From Pyrobaculum filamentous virus 2 (lineage: Viruses > Taleaviricota > Tokiviricetes > Primavirales): a stretch of 17,602 nucleotides of DNA. The notes beneath the pieces were generated by a model. It had not been told where the DNA came from, did no database searches, and saw nothing but the letters and a program-made list of their open reading frames with translations. Below, piece after piece: positions 1 to 6,609 of the stretch. The stretch is taken from NCBI RefSeq assembly GCF_012979485.1, contig NC_074637.1. One strand, given 5' to 3'. Within the stretch, counting starts at the first letter, position 1, and the number at the start of each line of letters is the position of its first letter. Made by a program: the position numbers and the translations under genes.

Positions 1-55
1 GGGGGGGGGTTGTTGATGATGATGATGATGCGGTGAGTTACTCGGCGAGTTAGAC
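1..55 (+). repeat. Left inverted terminal repeat
   Basis: The first 55 bases match the reverse complement of the last 55 at 54 positions. The only mismatch is base 34 (T here, C in the right-end copy read inward). It opens with nine G, then five GAT triplets (15-29), then two copies of CGGYGAGTTA (31-40 and 43-52) two bases apart; GAGT-T-ACTC inside is a short palindrome. Such ends mark a full-length linear viral genome and are the likely sites of replication initiation or terminal-protein action. The mechanism cannot be read from sequence. Confidence 0.95.
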
Positions 56-315
56 GGCGGGAGGTACGGCGGGGGGGCGGCGGGGTGGGGGGGGGTTTTT
101 AAAGGGGGTTATAAGGTTTGCGGAGCGGAGGGCTTAAAAAATTTGCGTGGCATGGACGTCGTGTGCACGGCGCTTTACAGAACCGGCGGTCGGCGCTCTT
201 AGTCTTGTTTAATTCTAATTATTTTTTAGGAAAGAGGGGGGTCGGCGGGGCCGTATTGCCCGGGTATTGCCGCATTTTGTGCGTTGGCCTTAAATTTGCG
301 GGCGGGGGTGGGGGC
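56..315 (+). other. G-rich non-coding left end
   Basis: No convincing gene lies here. Bases 71-108 hold four G runs (G7, G4, G9, G5) separated by 4, 1 and 8 bases, a strong G-quadruplex candidate on the + strand. TATA-like stretches occur at 96-103 and 110-115, but no plausible leaderless start codon follows. An open frame from TTG 118 runs into the first gene, but it would add a low-complexity G/R-rich leader. The stretch may hold replication or packaging signals. Confidence 0.5.
289..297 (+). promoter_or_regulatory. TATA box for first gene
   Basis: CTTAAATTT is centred about 23 bases before ATG 316, the spacing of leaderless archaeal promoters. It supports the 316 start over TTG 118 and probably drives the whole left unit. 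Confidence 0.6.
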
Positions 316-753
316 ATGTCCGGGCCCAAAACCCAAACAAAAATCACCCAAACCCAAACCGATTTTTCCAAGACGGGAGCCTCCCAAGGGGGGGCGGTGG
401 TTGCAAGCGGCCGCGGCTGGTTTGTGACTAAGCGCGAGTACAACGGCCGCGTGTTCTATGACTTGCGCGTCCGGGGTACGTTTGATATGGCGCCGGCACA
501 GGTGCTTAGGGAAGCAATACCCGCGGTTCAGAAGCTGATTGCTGAGGGGAAGATTGACGCGCCGGTTACATATACCCAGTGGATTGGCAAAAAGACCGTG
601 CGCTACCTAATCATGAAAGACGCCGTGATGGTGCAAATCAACATGTGGGCCGGTGTGGAGTTATTGAGGCGGGTGATGGAGTTCGTGGAGGCCTTTACCA
701 AGGCTAGCAGTGGCGGTGGTGAAGACGCCGAGGACGTAGGCGAGGATAGTTAA
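316..753 (+). CDS. Possible single-strand DNA-binding protein
   Basis: A 145-residue protein in three parts: a polar Thr/Gln/Lys-rich disordered tail (1-30), a compact mixed alpha/beta core (about 31-131, with basic GWFVTKREYNGRVFYDLR and a closing amphipathic helix), and a short acidic Gly/Glu/Asp tail (132-145). A folded basic core with an acidic C-terminal tail is typical of single-strand DNA-binding proteins. Size and layout recall ThermoDBP, which replaces canonical SSB in Thermoproteales; this is inference from memory, not a detected match. ATG 316 is chosen because a TATA box sits about 23 bases upstream. It is the first gene of the left unit, which fits an early nucleic-acid function. 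It could equally be an unrelated DNA-binding or structural protein. Confidence 0.75.
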   Translation: MSGPKTQTKITQTQTDFSKTGASQGGAVVASGRGWFVTKREYNGRVFYDLRVRGTFDMAPAQVLREAIPAVQKLIAEGKIDAPVTYTQWIGKKTVRYLIMKDAVMVQINMWAGVELLRRVMEFVEAFTKASSGGGEDAEDVGEDS

Positions 754-760
754 GGCGGTT

Positions 761-1102
761 ATGGCCCTAGATGAAATTGTAAACAAGGTATTGGACAAAT
801 TTGCCAGTGTGGACGACAAGACTAGGAAAGAGTTAATTGCCCAGCTGGGGGTGTATGGGTATGTGGGGCTGATGGAGAATAACGGTGTGATAAAAGTGAC
901 AATGAGTTTCAAAGAGTGTATGAAGACCGAGGGGGCGAGGTGTCTGTGGATGTTATCTGATGGTGAGATGATTACTGGGGTATTCAGACGGTGGGAATGG
1001 GAAGAGATATATGATGAGGTAGAGAGGTCGCCAGTGGATGTAGCTTTCTGTGCAAATGAAGACGGAATAGTAATAGGGCAGGAGTCGCTAAGGGTGGAGT
1101 GA
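761..1102 (+). CDS. Hypothetical protein
   Basis: A 113-residue protein of unrecognised family. The first 30 residues form an amphipathic helix rich in Lys, Asp and Glu (EIVNKVLDKFASVDDKTRKE). The rest reads as alternating beta strands with a WEWEE segment. No membrane segment, signal peptide or catalytic motif is visible. It starts seven bases after the preceding stop, so it is probably co-transcribed and translated from the same message. Function unknown. Confidence 0.75.
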   Translation: MALDEIVNKVLDKFASVDDKTRKELIAQLGVYGYVGLMENNGVIKVTMSFKECMKTEGARCLWMLSDGEMITGVFRRWEWEEIYDEVERSPVDVAFCANEDGIVIGQESLRVE

Positions 1103-1104
1103 CT

Positions 1105-1371
1105 ATGTCAGTAACGAGGGAGATTATCAGTATAATAAACGACGCTACGTTGAGTGGGAGGGAGAAGATTGAAAAAGTGTTGGAAATCTTAGGCAGGCTT
1201 GGTGGCTTTGCGGTTGATTTGAGTGTAATGGATGTGGGGGCCGTGGTTATTGATGTGTATAAGGATGAAATAGGAGTGGGGCTGATATTTAGGCGGTTTG
1301 GGAAGACGCTGGTGGTTACAATCAGGGAAGAAAAGGTAGTGGAGACATGGTGGACTCACAGGTTCCCATGA
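1105..1371 (+). CDS. Hypothetical protein
   Basis: An 88-residue alpha/beta protein of unknown family. The N-terminal half is helical (REKIEKVLEILGRLGG) and the C-terminal half is beta strands. ATG 1105 is preferred because GGTGGAG at 1093-1099 sits five bases upstream as a ribosome-binding site; an in-frame GTG at 1099 overlaps the previous gene and is the alternative. The helix-then-strands plan loosely resembles the preceding protein, so the two could be diverged relatives, but identity is too low to say by eye. Confidence 0.7.
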   Translation: MSVTREIISIINDATLSGREKIEKVLEILGRLGGFAVDLSVMDVGAVVIDVYKDEIGVGLIFRRFGKTLVVTIREEKVVETWWTHRFP

Positions 1372-1487
1372 TAGATGAGCCGTTAGAGGCGCCGTCTGTT
1401 AGCTGTGAGGAGCTTATGGAGATGTGTATGAGGGTCGGGGGTATGTGGTGTGAGGACTATGATGCACTATGTGGTGAGGACGTATGA
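1368..1487 (+). CDS. Small four-cysteine protein
   Basis: A 39-residue reading frame that fills the gap between two larger genes and joins both by ATGA overlaps (ATG 1368 on the previous stop, its own stop on the next ATG 1484). That junction style recurs through this unit and is the main evidence the gene is real. The product is acidic and has four cysteines (13, 20, 28, 35) spaced x6, x7, x6, suggesting two disulfides or a metal site. An in-frame ATG at 1347 would give 46 residues. No family recognised. Confidence 0.55.
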   Translation: MIDEPLEAPSVSCEELMEMCMRVGGMWCEDYDALCGEDV

Positions 1488-1822
1488 TAAGGGTACCGAT
1501 TGTTAGTACTGATTGGTTCTTATGTGGCGTAGCTGTGTATAATGAGAAGGGTAAGTATATTAAGCCTAAGATAGAGACTATAAATGGATATATAGATTTG
1601 CATGAATACCACCTAAAAGAGGGTAACTATTGGGTTGTTTACGTTAAGTGTGTATATGACCTATTCGATAAGCGGATTGAGAAGCTGGTAGGTGTAAGGT
1701 ATATGAAGGTGTGGAGGGATGGAAGTACTGAAATAATAGGGCTGTGGATTGTGAATGACGTAAACAATATGCCTAGTGAGTTGCCAGATTTCGTGAAGCA
1801 GGCTGTGTTGGAGCTATGGTGA
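1484..1822 (+). CDS. Hypothetical beta-rich protein
   Basis: A 112-residue protein dominated by beta strands with many aromatic residues and two cysteines (C14 and one in YVKCVYD), ending in a short helix (LPDFVKQAVLELW). No catalytic motif or membrane segment seen. Its start overlaps the preceding small gene by ATGA, and its end overlaps the next gene by seven bases, indicating coupled translation. Family and function unknown. Confidence 0.75.
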   Translation: MIRVPIVSTDWFLCGVAVYNEKGKYIKPKIETINGYIDLHEYHLKEGNYWVVYVKCVYDLFDKRIEKLVGVRYMKVWRDGSTEIIGLWIVNDVNNMPSELPDFVKQAVLELW

Positions 1823-2097
1823 CGGTTTCAGTAATTAGGGGTTCACTTGTGAAGAAGTACGTAGTGAAAGATGGCGGTGTGAGAGTTGAGCCTGATTACA
1901 ATGTAATGAAGATGTATATTGATAACCATACAATTGTCTGGGATGGGTTTGACCTAATAATAATTACAACGAATGGCAATGTGGCGTATGTCTATATTAA
2001 GCCAATTGATGATGAGCCTATTGCAGTTGCTGTTAGTGATGTGCATAGGGTGAAAACAATGAAGGGTTCAAATGTAGTTGTTGCTGTTGGTATATGA
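1816..2097 (+). CDS. Hypothetical beta-rich protein
   Basis: A 93-residue, almost all-beta protein with repeated Val/Ile strands and no cysteine. It lacks recognisable motifs. It starts at ATG 1816 inside the end of the previous gene; GTG 1819 is a possible alternative one codon later. It ends in an ATGA overlap with the next gene. It could be a small sandwich or barrel binding protein, but nothing in the sequence decides this. Confidence 0.75.
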   Translation: MVTVSVIRGSLVKKYVVKDGGVRVEPDYNVMKMYIDNHTIVWDGFDLIIITTNGNVAYVYIKPIDDEPIAVAVSDVHRVKTMKGSNVVVAVGI

Positions 2098-2426
2098 GTA
2101 CGGTATTAAGAATTGTGTTTGACGACGTGAATAGGGACATAGCGCTGTATGAGCATGTAGGGTACATGAGGAGGATGACGCCGCTTAGGACGGGATATGA
2201 AGGGGAGAAGTATTATGAGGACTATAGGATAGAGTGGAATAAGCCGTACTATGTTGCGGAGTTTGGTGACAGCTACGTAACTGTAGATAGGGTGACGTGT
2301 GTGAGGACAGATATTGTAAACTGGGGCAGGATAAGGTGCTTCTATGGGAAGCCGATTATAAAGCCGGTATTAATGGCTAATGAGTTCTTAGAAGTAGTAA
2401 AGAAGGTGTTATTGGGAGAGGTATGA
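2094..2426 (+). CDS. Hypothetical protein
   Basis: A 110-residue protein rich in Tyr, Arg and Asp, with two cysteines in the second half (VTCVR and RIRCF) and a C-terminal helix (LEVVKKVLLGEV). No family recognised. Both ends overlap neighbours as ATGA, so it belongs to the same translationally coupled chain. A basic aromatic surface might suit nucleic-acid binding, but this is a weak inference. Confidence 0.75.
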   Translation: MSTVLRIVFDDVNRDIALYEHVGYMRRMTPLRTGYEGEKYYEDYRIEWNKPYYVAEFGDSYVTVDRVTCVRTDIVNWGRIRCFYGKPIIKPVLMANEFLEVVKKVLLGEV

Positions 2427-2785
2427 AGGTTACGATATTCTTTCCACAGGAAGGAGGGAAGACGGTAAGACAGGAGGTGGTTATGCTGGAAACGGTAGAT
2501 GTAAGAAACTGCTTTGAGGAGAGCAGGAAGATGCGTAGTCGGTTTGTGGAGTGTATGTATGAGCTGATATGTCACGAGCTAGCTAGGAAGTATGCCGATG
2601 CCATGTGTGGGTTGAACCCAGAGTGTTGGAACCAGATGTATGACAAATATGTCTATTCACAGTGTGAGGCGATGCGTGAAAATATAGAGGCGGCTGTTAA
2701 GAAGCTTATCATTGATTGGGCAGAGCTAATCAAGGAGTGCGGCAAACGGAGGGATTGCATAGAGGCAAAGCTGGGTGGGGGATGA
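2423..2785 (+). CDS. Eight-cysteine helical protein
   Basis: A 120-residue protein. After a short beta start (1-28) it is helical and carries eight cysteines at 30, 44, 50, 62, 68, 81, 106 and 112. Three pairs are spaced C-x5-C (44/50, 62/68, 106/112). The even count and regular spacing on helices suggest a disulfide-stapled helical bundle; intracellular disulfides are known to be common in Pyrobaculum. Metal binding is an alternative. GGGAGAGGT just before ATG 2423 is a good ribosome-binding site. Family not recognised. The end abuts the next start with no gap. Confidence 0.75.
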   Translation: MKVTIFFPQEGGKTVRQEVVMLETVDVRNCFEESRKMRSRFVECMYELICHELARKYADAMCGLNPECWNQMYDKYVYSQCEAMRENIEAAVKKLIIDWAELIKECGKRRDCIEAKLGGG

Positions 2786-2983
2786 ATGATACCGCCAGAC
2801 GTGGAATTCTCATGGGATGTAGAAATTGTGGACTTGTTGCTGGACTTTGCAGACCTGATACTTATGTGGGCGGAGGAGGCGGACAGGGAAATTACAAGGG
2901 AGGAGGAGCTGGTAGTGGAGGACATAGCGGAGTACTTATCAAATATAGACAAGGAGGACTGGTGGTTCAGTGTATATGAGTGA
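2786..2983 (+). CDS. Small acidic protein
   Basis: A 65-residue, very acidic, helical protein with many Asp/Glu and Trp and almost no basic residues. It has no cysteine. Acidic helical small proteins of viruses are often DNA mimics or inhibitors of host DNA-binding proteins; that role is only a suggestion here. It begins directly after the preceding stop and overlaps the following gene by eight bases. An overlapping glycine-rich frame at 2716-2979 is a composition artefact. Confidence 0.65.
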   Translation: MIPPDVEFSWDVEIVDLLLDFADLILMWAEEADREITREEELVVEDIAEYLSNIDKEDWWFSVYE

Positions 2984-3620
2984 AGCCAGAATTAGGAATC
3001 CAAAAGGAGCATTGCGCTACGCAACACAAAAAGGGTTGAAGGTGGGGATTAGCAGTAATAGGATTCCGATGATAGAGATTGAGCACCCGGAGATTGTATA
3101 CTGTGTTTACTGGCTTAGGAGCCCAGCAAAGGTGGTATATGGTCTCGATGTGGATGAAGCGTGTAACAAAGTAGTAAACGAAATTGCTAGGTTTGTGGCG
3201 GCACAGGTTGCTATGGCGTCATTGGAGAATAGGGTTAGGAGGATGTGGATACGCGGAGGGAGGGCCATAGCGCCGTTCTACATAGGGGCTGGGAACAAGA
3301 GTGTGCATGTGATAGGGATATTTCGGTTTGGTGTTGATGAGTTTAGAAAGCTGTATATGCTGTATCAGACAGAGGCGCGATACATAGATAAGCGATATAT
3401 TGACATGGTGCTGTACAAGGGCTATGCTACATTAAGAGTAACTGCTAAGGAAAAAGGAGGCCCTGTAAAGCCGGTTGCAATGTACTATTTGGAGGAAATT
3501 CTGCCGGGTAAGTTTGCGTTGACGCAACATAAATGTGACAGAGGTGTTAGGAACTTCGTGAACAAGGTGTTGAATGTAATGCAGGAATTGTTAAAGGTGT
3601 CGGTGGATTGGTGCGTATGA
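2976..3620 (+). CDS. Hypothetical protein, 214 residues
   Basis: The second largest product of the left unit and not recognised. It is basic (many Arg and Lys), mixed alpha/beta, with a long helix around residues 60-90 (ACNKVVNEIARFVAAQVAMA) and a closing helix. Three cysteines are spread out. ATG 2976 is chosen since it gives an eight-base overlap with the upstream gene; an in-frame GTG at 2970 adds two residues. It ends in an ATGA overlap. Basic character and position beside a Cas4-like nuclease are compatible with a replication or recombination role, as inference only. Confidence 0.75.
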   Translation: MSEARIRNPKGALRYATQKGLKVGISSNRIPMIEIEHPEIVYCVYWLRSPAKVVYGLDVDEACNKVVNEIARFVAAQVAMASLENRVRRMWIRGGRAIAPFYIGAGNKSVHVIGIFRFGVDEFRKLYMLYQTEARYIDKRYIDMVLYKGYATLRVTAKEKGGPVKPVAMYYLEEILPGKFALTQHKCDRGVRNFVNKVLNVMQELLKVSVDWCV

Positions 3621-3985
3621 GTCGGACAATAGAGAAGCTGGACAAGAAGATAGAGGAGGACGTGACTAGGATTTTGGAGCTGTTTCACAATGTGTCTACG
3701 TTGGAATGCAATACCGATTTGAGGTGTATGCTTAAGAAGGCTAAGATGATTGTGGAGCTGAATAAAAGGCTTGATGAGTTGCTGTTTCAGCTGGCATTTG
3801 TGTACAATACGGTGGTGAACAGCGGTGACAGTGTAATGAGGGGGATGATTGAGGATATTGTCGACATGATGGCCCAATATGGAGTGATTACAATGACTAG
3901 ATGGGAGATGGCTGTAGAAAAAACTGTAAATTATAGGAAAAGAATGGATAGAGAGTGTAGGGGCAATGAAACACGTAAGGCTTGA
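3617..3985 (+). CDS. Helical coiled-coil protein
   Basis: A 122-residue, almost entirely helical protein. Residues 1-25 (TIEKLDKKIEEDVTRILELF) and 45-65 (KAKMIVELNKRLDELLFQL) show heptad-like spacing typical of coiled coils. Two cysteines at 31 and 38 could be paired. It begins with an ATGA overlap at 3617 and its last 20 bases overlap the Cas4-like gene, so it is tightly coupled to it and might be a partner. Specific function unknown. Confidence 0.75.
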   Translation: MSRTIEKLDKKIEEDVTRILELFHNVSTLECNTDLRCMLKKAKMIVELNKRLDELLFQLAFVYNTVVNSGDSVMRGMIEDIVDMMAQYGVITMTRWEMAVEKTVNYRKRMDRECRGNETRKA

Positions 3986-4535
3986 CCAAAAAGTGGGGGT
4001 GTCACTAAAGGAGCTGTATTGTCCTAAGAAGGCGATTTTGGTGAGTAAGATGACTGTGGGGCAGTATATAAGAGCCATGGTTAAGAATGTTGACAAGTTT
4101 CTCCTAGGTACGGAGGCGCATTCTTTAGTGAAGTTTGCTGATGGTTGTAGGAAAGAGGTGTCGGTGAGGTATAGGGGCTATAATTTCAGGATTGACGCAG
4201 TGTGTGAAGACGGCGATGGGATACACATATATGAGGTTAAGTTGTCGTTGGGGGAGAAATACCGGGAGTGGTACTTATGGACGTTGAGGAAGTACATGTG
4301 TATGTATATGGCAAATAACGGAGTTGATAGAGTTGTCGGACACCTAGTGGGGATTTTGGACATGAGGACAGTTACAATTGAAATGGATAGGAAGGAGGCT
4401 GAGAAGGAGTGCGAAGACATGGACAGGAGACTTGAATTGTTTGAGAAGGGTATTGAGGAGAAAAATGTAGGGATGCACTGTGATGTTTGTTTATTTAAAA
4501 CGTCGTGCTTATATAGTGGAAGTTTAGGTGTATAG
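3966..4535 (+). CDS. Cas4-like FeS nuclease
   Basis: A 189-residue protein with the signature of the Cas4/RecB nuclease family. The active-site order is visible: H52 in GTEAH, D77 in FRIDAV, and E90-V-K92 in YEVKLS. Four cysteines frame the domain as in Cas4: C19 (YCPKK) near the start and C172, C175, C181 (CDVCLFKTSC) at the end, expected to hold a 4Fe-4S cluster. The usual Gln after the EVK motif is not obvious; that helix reads YLWTLRKYMCMYM. Known family members are DNA exonucleases, often 5'-3'. No CRISPR genes are nearby, so a viral role in replication, recombination or genome-end processing is more likely than adaptation; interference with host CRISPR is possible. Cas4-like genes are known in tristromaviruses (recalled). 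Confidence 0.85.
   Translation: MKHVRLDQKVGVSLKELYCPKKAILVSKMTVGQYIRAMVKNVDKFLLGTEAHSLVKFADGCRKEVSVRYRGYNFRIDAVCEDGDGIHIYEVKLSLGEKYREWYLWTLRKYMCMYMANNGVDRVVGHLVGILDMRTVTIEMDRKEAEKECEDMDRRLELFEKGIEEKNVGMHCDVCLFKTSCLYSGSLGV
4508..4516 (+). promoter_or_regulatory. Possible internal TATA box
   Basis: CTTATATAG is centred about 25 bases before ATG 4537 and lies in the end of the Cas4-like gene. The spacing fits a leaderless start, so the following genes may have a separate promoter. Confidence 0.45.
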
Positions 4536-4536
4536 T

Positions 4537-4734
4537 ATGGAAATTTACTGTGCTGTGTGTGATAAGTACATAAAGGCGAGGGAGAAGGTTGTGATTAGTA
4601 GATATGGGATTTCTATAGAGGTGGATCATAATCATAAGTATTTGTATATTGTGAGTAAAGACGTAGTAGTGCCGCTTACAGAGGAGGCTGAGAAACTGTT
4701 AAAAGTTTTGAAGTCTGTTAAGAGGTATGCATAG
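4537..4734 (+). CDS. Small putative zinc-binding protein
   Basis: A 65-residue protein with C5-x2-C8 (CAVC) and H31-x-H33 (DHNH), a Cys2-His2 set that could hold zinc. A beta hairpin lies between, and a C-terminal helix follows (TEEAEKLLKVLKSVKR). The plan suits a small transcription regulator or nucleic-acid-binding protein; no family is certain. ATG 4537 is preferred because a TATA-like box sits about 25 bases upstream and it starts one base after the Cas4-like stop. Its end overlaps the next gene by eight bases. Confidence 0.7.
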   Translation: MEIYCAVCDKYIKAREKVVISRYGISIEVDHNHKYLYIVSKDVVVPLTEEAEKLLKVLKSVKRYA

Positions 4735-4918
4735 GGCTGAGAAGTTCATATACCTGTGGACTTATAATTCATTAGTACCTACTGCCATTGTCTATTATGC
4801 GTCGCACAGTGAGGTAGTTGCGGCTATGGTGGGTGTGTTAACAACGCTGGCAACGTGGCGTCTGTTTACTAGGCTTGATAGGACGTTGAGTAAGATTGCT
4901 AAGATGTTTGGGCTATGA
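4727..4918 (+). CDS. Small membrane protein
   Basis: A 63-residue protein with one long or two short hydrophobic segments (about 11-25 and 29-44, with VVAAMVGVLTTLATW) and a basic C-terminal tail (RLDRTLSKIAKMF). It is probably inserted in the host or virion membrane with the basic tail inside. It overlaps both neighbours (eight bases upstream, ATGA downstream) and is followed by another membrane protein, so the two may act together. No family recognised. Confidence 0.7.
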   Translation: MHRAEKFIYLWTYNSLVPTAIVYYASHSEVVAAMVGVLTTLATWRLFTRLDRTLSKIAKMFGL

Positions 4919-5118
4919 TTGAGAAGGTTATTCCGTTGGCGGTTATACTACTGCTTGTGTTGTATTCCTGTAGGAGTGATAGGAGGCTGTGTGTGTTGGG
5001 CCTGACGGGGGCTGGGCTTATTGCATATGCACAGTTCAGGGGTGAGCCTAAGCCGTGGGAGGCCGTGTTAGTAGTTGCTGTGGCGGTTGCATTTATTTTA
5101 TATACCTTGTCAAGATAG
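4915..5118 (+). CDS. Small three-segment membrane protein
   Basis: A 67-residue, highly hydrophobic protein with three apparent membrane segments (about 4-18, 26-41 and 49-65), separated by a basic loop (CRSDRRLC, two cysteines) and a polar loop (FRGEPKPWE). Its start overlaps the preceding membrane gene by ATGA. Role unknown; small viral membrane proteins of this type may shape the envelope or take part in exit. Confidence 0.7.
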   Translation: MIEKVIPLAVILLLVLYSCRSDRRLCVLGLTGAGLIAYAQFRGEPKPWEAVLVVAVAVAFILYTLSR

Positions 5119-5121
5119 GCT

Positions 5122-5451
5122 ATGTACCTTTGTCATGCTAGGGCGTGCTGTCGTGACGTAAGGGGGAGGTACATCTACAGGGTTGGGGATATGGTGTTTG
5201 TAGTGGCGTATGTGTGTGGAGACGTGGAGAAGGCGTGTCTCGAGGATAAGGGGTTGAGGTGTATAAAAATAGCGTCGGTGCCTAGGGAGGTATATTTTGA
5301 CGTGGTGGGGGAGAAGGAATTAGCAGAGGTTGTCAGGGCGGTGGGTATGTGTAGGTATTACAAGTTCAGGGCGGCTAATGCGTATGACGTAATTGTGTTG
5401 CCGCCATGTGAGTCGGTACCTAAAACATTTAAGAGGGCGGTTCTGGTTTGA
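5122..5451 (+). CDS. Eight-cysteine protein
   Basis: A 109-residue protein with eight cysteines (4, 9, 10, 32, 39, 47, 77, 96) and a mixed, mainly beta core. The N-terminal CHARACCRD cluster could bind metal or form disulfides. No family recognised. It starts three bases after the preceding stop. The high, even cysteine count matches others in this unit and suggests a disulfide-stabilised cytoplasmic protein, as is common in Pyrobaculum. Confidence 0.7.
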   Translation: MYLCHARACCRDVRGRYIYRVGDMVFVVAYVCGDVEKACLEDKGLRCIKIASVPREVYFDVVGEKELAEVVRAVGMCRYYKFRAANAYDVIVLPPCESVPKTFKRAVLV

Positions 5452-5452
5452 T

Positions 5453-5920
5453 ATGCCAGCTGTATTCTATACAGTCACAAAGAATGGGATAAGAATAGAC
5501 CCTAATGGGCCGTACGTAGTGTTTGTAAGAGGGTCTACGGAGGATATATTAGTGGATTTTAGAAGTTTCAAAGTGGATGTATACCCAGGGCAGATTGTTA
5601 GGTATAGGGTGTACTACATTGGAGATTACATACTTCCATTGTTTAATACTGACGATTGGGCAGTTCATGTGAACCAGTTTATAAGGAGGATGTTGTTTAT
5701 TAGACACGACGTGTTAAGGGAGTACGTAATGCACTACAGAGGGTTTTCGGTACTTGTTGAGACTTTTAAGAGGGATGTGCCGCACATAGTTGATAACAGG
5801 GGGAGGAAGATGAGGGTGGTTAAGAGGGGGGAGGGGATTGACGTGGGTGGGAGGGATATTGCAATAGCGTTGGGTGAGTTTTGGGATATGTACATGCCTG
5901 AGTGGGTGGCGGTGGTATGA
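5453..5920 (+). CDS. Hypothetical protein, 155 residues
   Basis: A cysteine-free, beta-rich protein with many aromatic and charged residues. ATG 5453 lies one base after the preceding stop; an upstream in-frame ATG at 5393 lies inside the previous gene and would add 20 residues, so the shorter form is preferred. No catalytic motif, signal peptide or membrane segment is visible. It ends in an ATGA overlap with the next gene. Function unknown. Confidence 0.75.
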   Translation: MPAVFYTVTKNGIRIDPNGPYVVFVRGSTEDILVDFRSFKVDVYPGQIVRYRVYYIGDYILPLFNTDDWAVHVNQFIRRMLFIRHDVLREYVMHYRGFSVLVETFKRDVPHIVDNRGRKMRVVKRGEGIDVGGRDIAIALGEFWDMYMPEWVAVV

Positions 5921-6153
5921 TGTTGCTAATTGTTAGCAAGCCGGAGCCATGTTGTTACATGGGGACGTGTTATGCTTTAATGTGTGAAATTGACTTAGGC
6001 GCATTTAGAAAGACGTTGGAGGAGGAGGGGTGTGAGTACAAGTGGATTGAGACGCCTATGCATGTAGTTGTGTCCATAAAGAGGTGTAGGAGATATGACT
6101 GGATTAGTGAATTTAGGCCATTTGTGTCCGTAGTAACAGAGGCGCATTTATGA
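5917..6153 (+). CDS. Six-cysteine small protein
   Basis: A 78-residue protein with six cysteines (12, 13, 18, 23, 39, 57), four of them packed in PCCYMGTCYALMC. The order of strand, helix (FRKTLEEEG) and strands suggests a small alpha/beta fold of ferredoxin type. Disulfides or a metal site are both possible. ATG 5917 overlaps the upstream stop as ATGA; a second ATG follows at once. It ends with an ATGA overlap. Confidence 0.7.
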   Translation: MMLLIVSKPEPCCYMGTCYALMCEIDLGAFRKTLEEEGCEYKWIETPMHVVVSIKRCRRYDWISEFRPFVSVVTEAHL

Positions 6154-6569
6154 TTGTGTATGTAGAGCCTGAGGGGAGGAAGTATTTTGAGAAGTATGCA
6201 GAGGACGGGTGTAGGCCTATAAGGGGGTTGTATAGGTGTGTAGTGGATTCTTATAGGGTTTTTTGGGATGCGGATGAGTTAATAGAACAGTCAGTAAGGT
6301 TCTACGGGTACGTTGGAGACGTGGCGTATTTAGATGATGCTGAGAGCTATGCTGTGTGGCTTATAAACGAGGAGGAGGTCTCAGTGCCGGAGGAGTTGGT
6401 GGACGTGTTTTTCAGCCACAGGGTGGTAAACAACTGGAACGTGTACATTTTTACAATTACAAAGGAGGTCTCATACAGGGTGTTAATGGTTTGGGATATA
6501 CTCAGAGGATATGACATATACAGTTTCGGAATTGGGTATATCTTCATGTCAAGGAGAATTTTTACATAG
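6150..6569 (+). CDS. Hypothetical protein, end of left unit
   Basis: A 139-residue acidic protein rich in Tyr, Val and Phe, with two cysteines (21 and 30) and predominantly beta character; residues around 60-80 are acidic (DVAYLDDAESYAVW). The last 40 residues are aromatic and fairly hydrophobic but not a clear membrane segment. Its start overlaps the preceding gene by ATGA. It is the last gene before the coat-protein promoter, so the left unit probably ends just after it. No family recognised. Confidence 0.75.
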   Translation: MIVYVEPEGRKYFEKYAEDGCRPIRGLYRCVVDSYRVFWDADELIEQSVRFYGYVGDVAYLDDAESYAVWLINEEEVSVPEELVDVFFSHRVVNNWNVYIFTITKEVSYRVLMVWDILRGYDIYSFGIGYIFMSRRIFT

Positions 6570-6589
6570 AAGTGAGTAAAGGGGGGCTG

Positions 6590-6600
6590 GTATTTTTGTA
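6590..6600 (+). terminator. Possible T-rich terminator
   Basis: A short T-rich tract (GTATTTTTGTA) lies between the last left-unit gene and the coat-protein promoter. Archaeal RNA polymerase can stop on such T runs without a hairpin. The run is short, so this is tentative. Confidence 0.3.
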
Positions 6601-6609
6601 TATGCGAAA

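Noticed and set aside
118-315. Upstream extension of the first gene to TTG 118
   Set aside because: It would add 66 residues of low-complexity G/R-rich sequence, while ATG 316 has a TATA box at leaderless spacing.
2716-2979. 87-codon + strand frame with Gly-rich product
   Set aside because: Shadow of two coupled genes in another frame; low-complexity product.
3485-4096. 203-codon minus-strand frame
   Set aside because: Opposite three coupled + strand genes; His/Pro/Ser/Leu-rich shadow composition, no promoter or motif.
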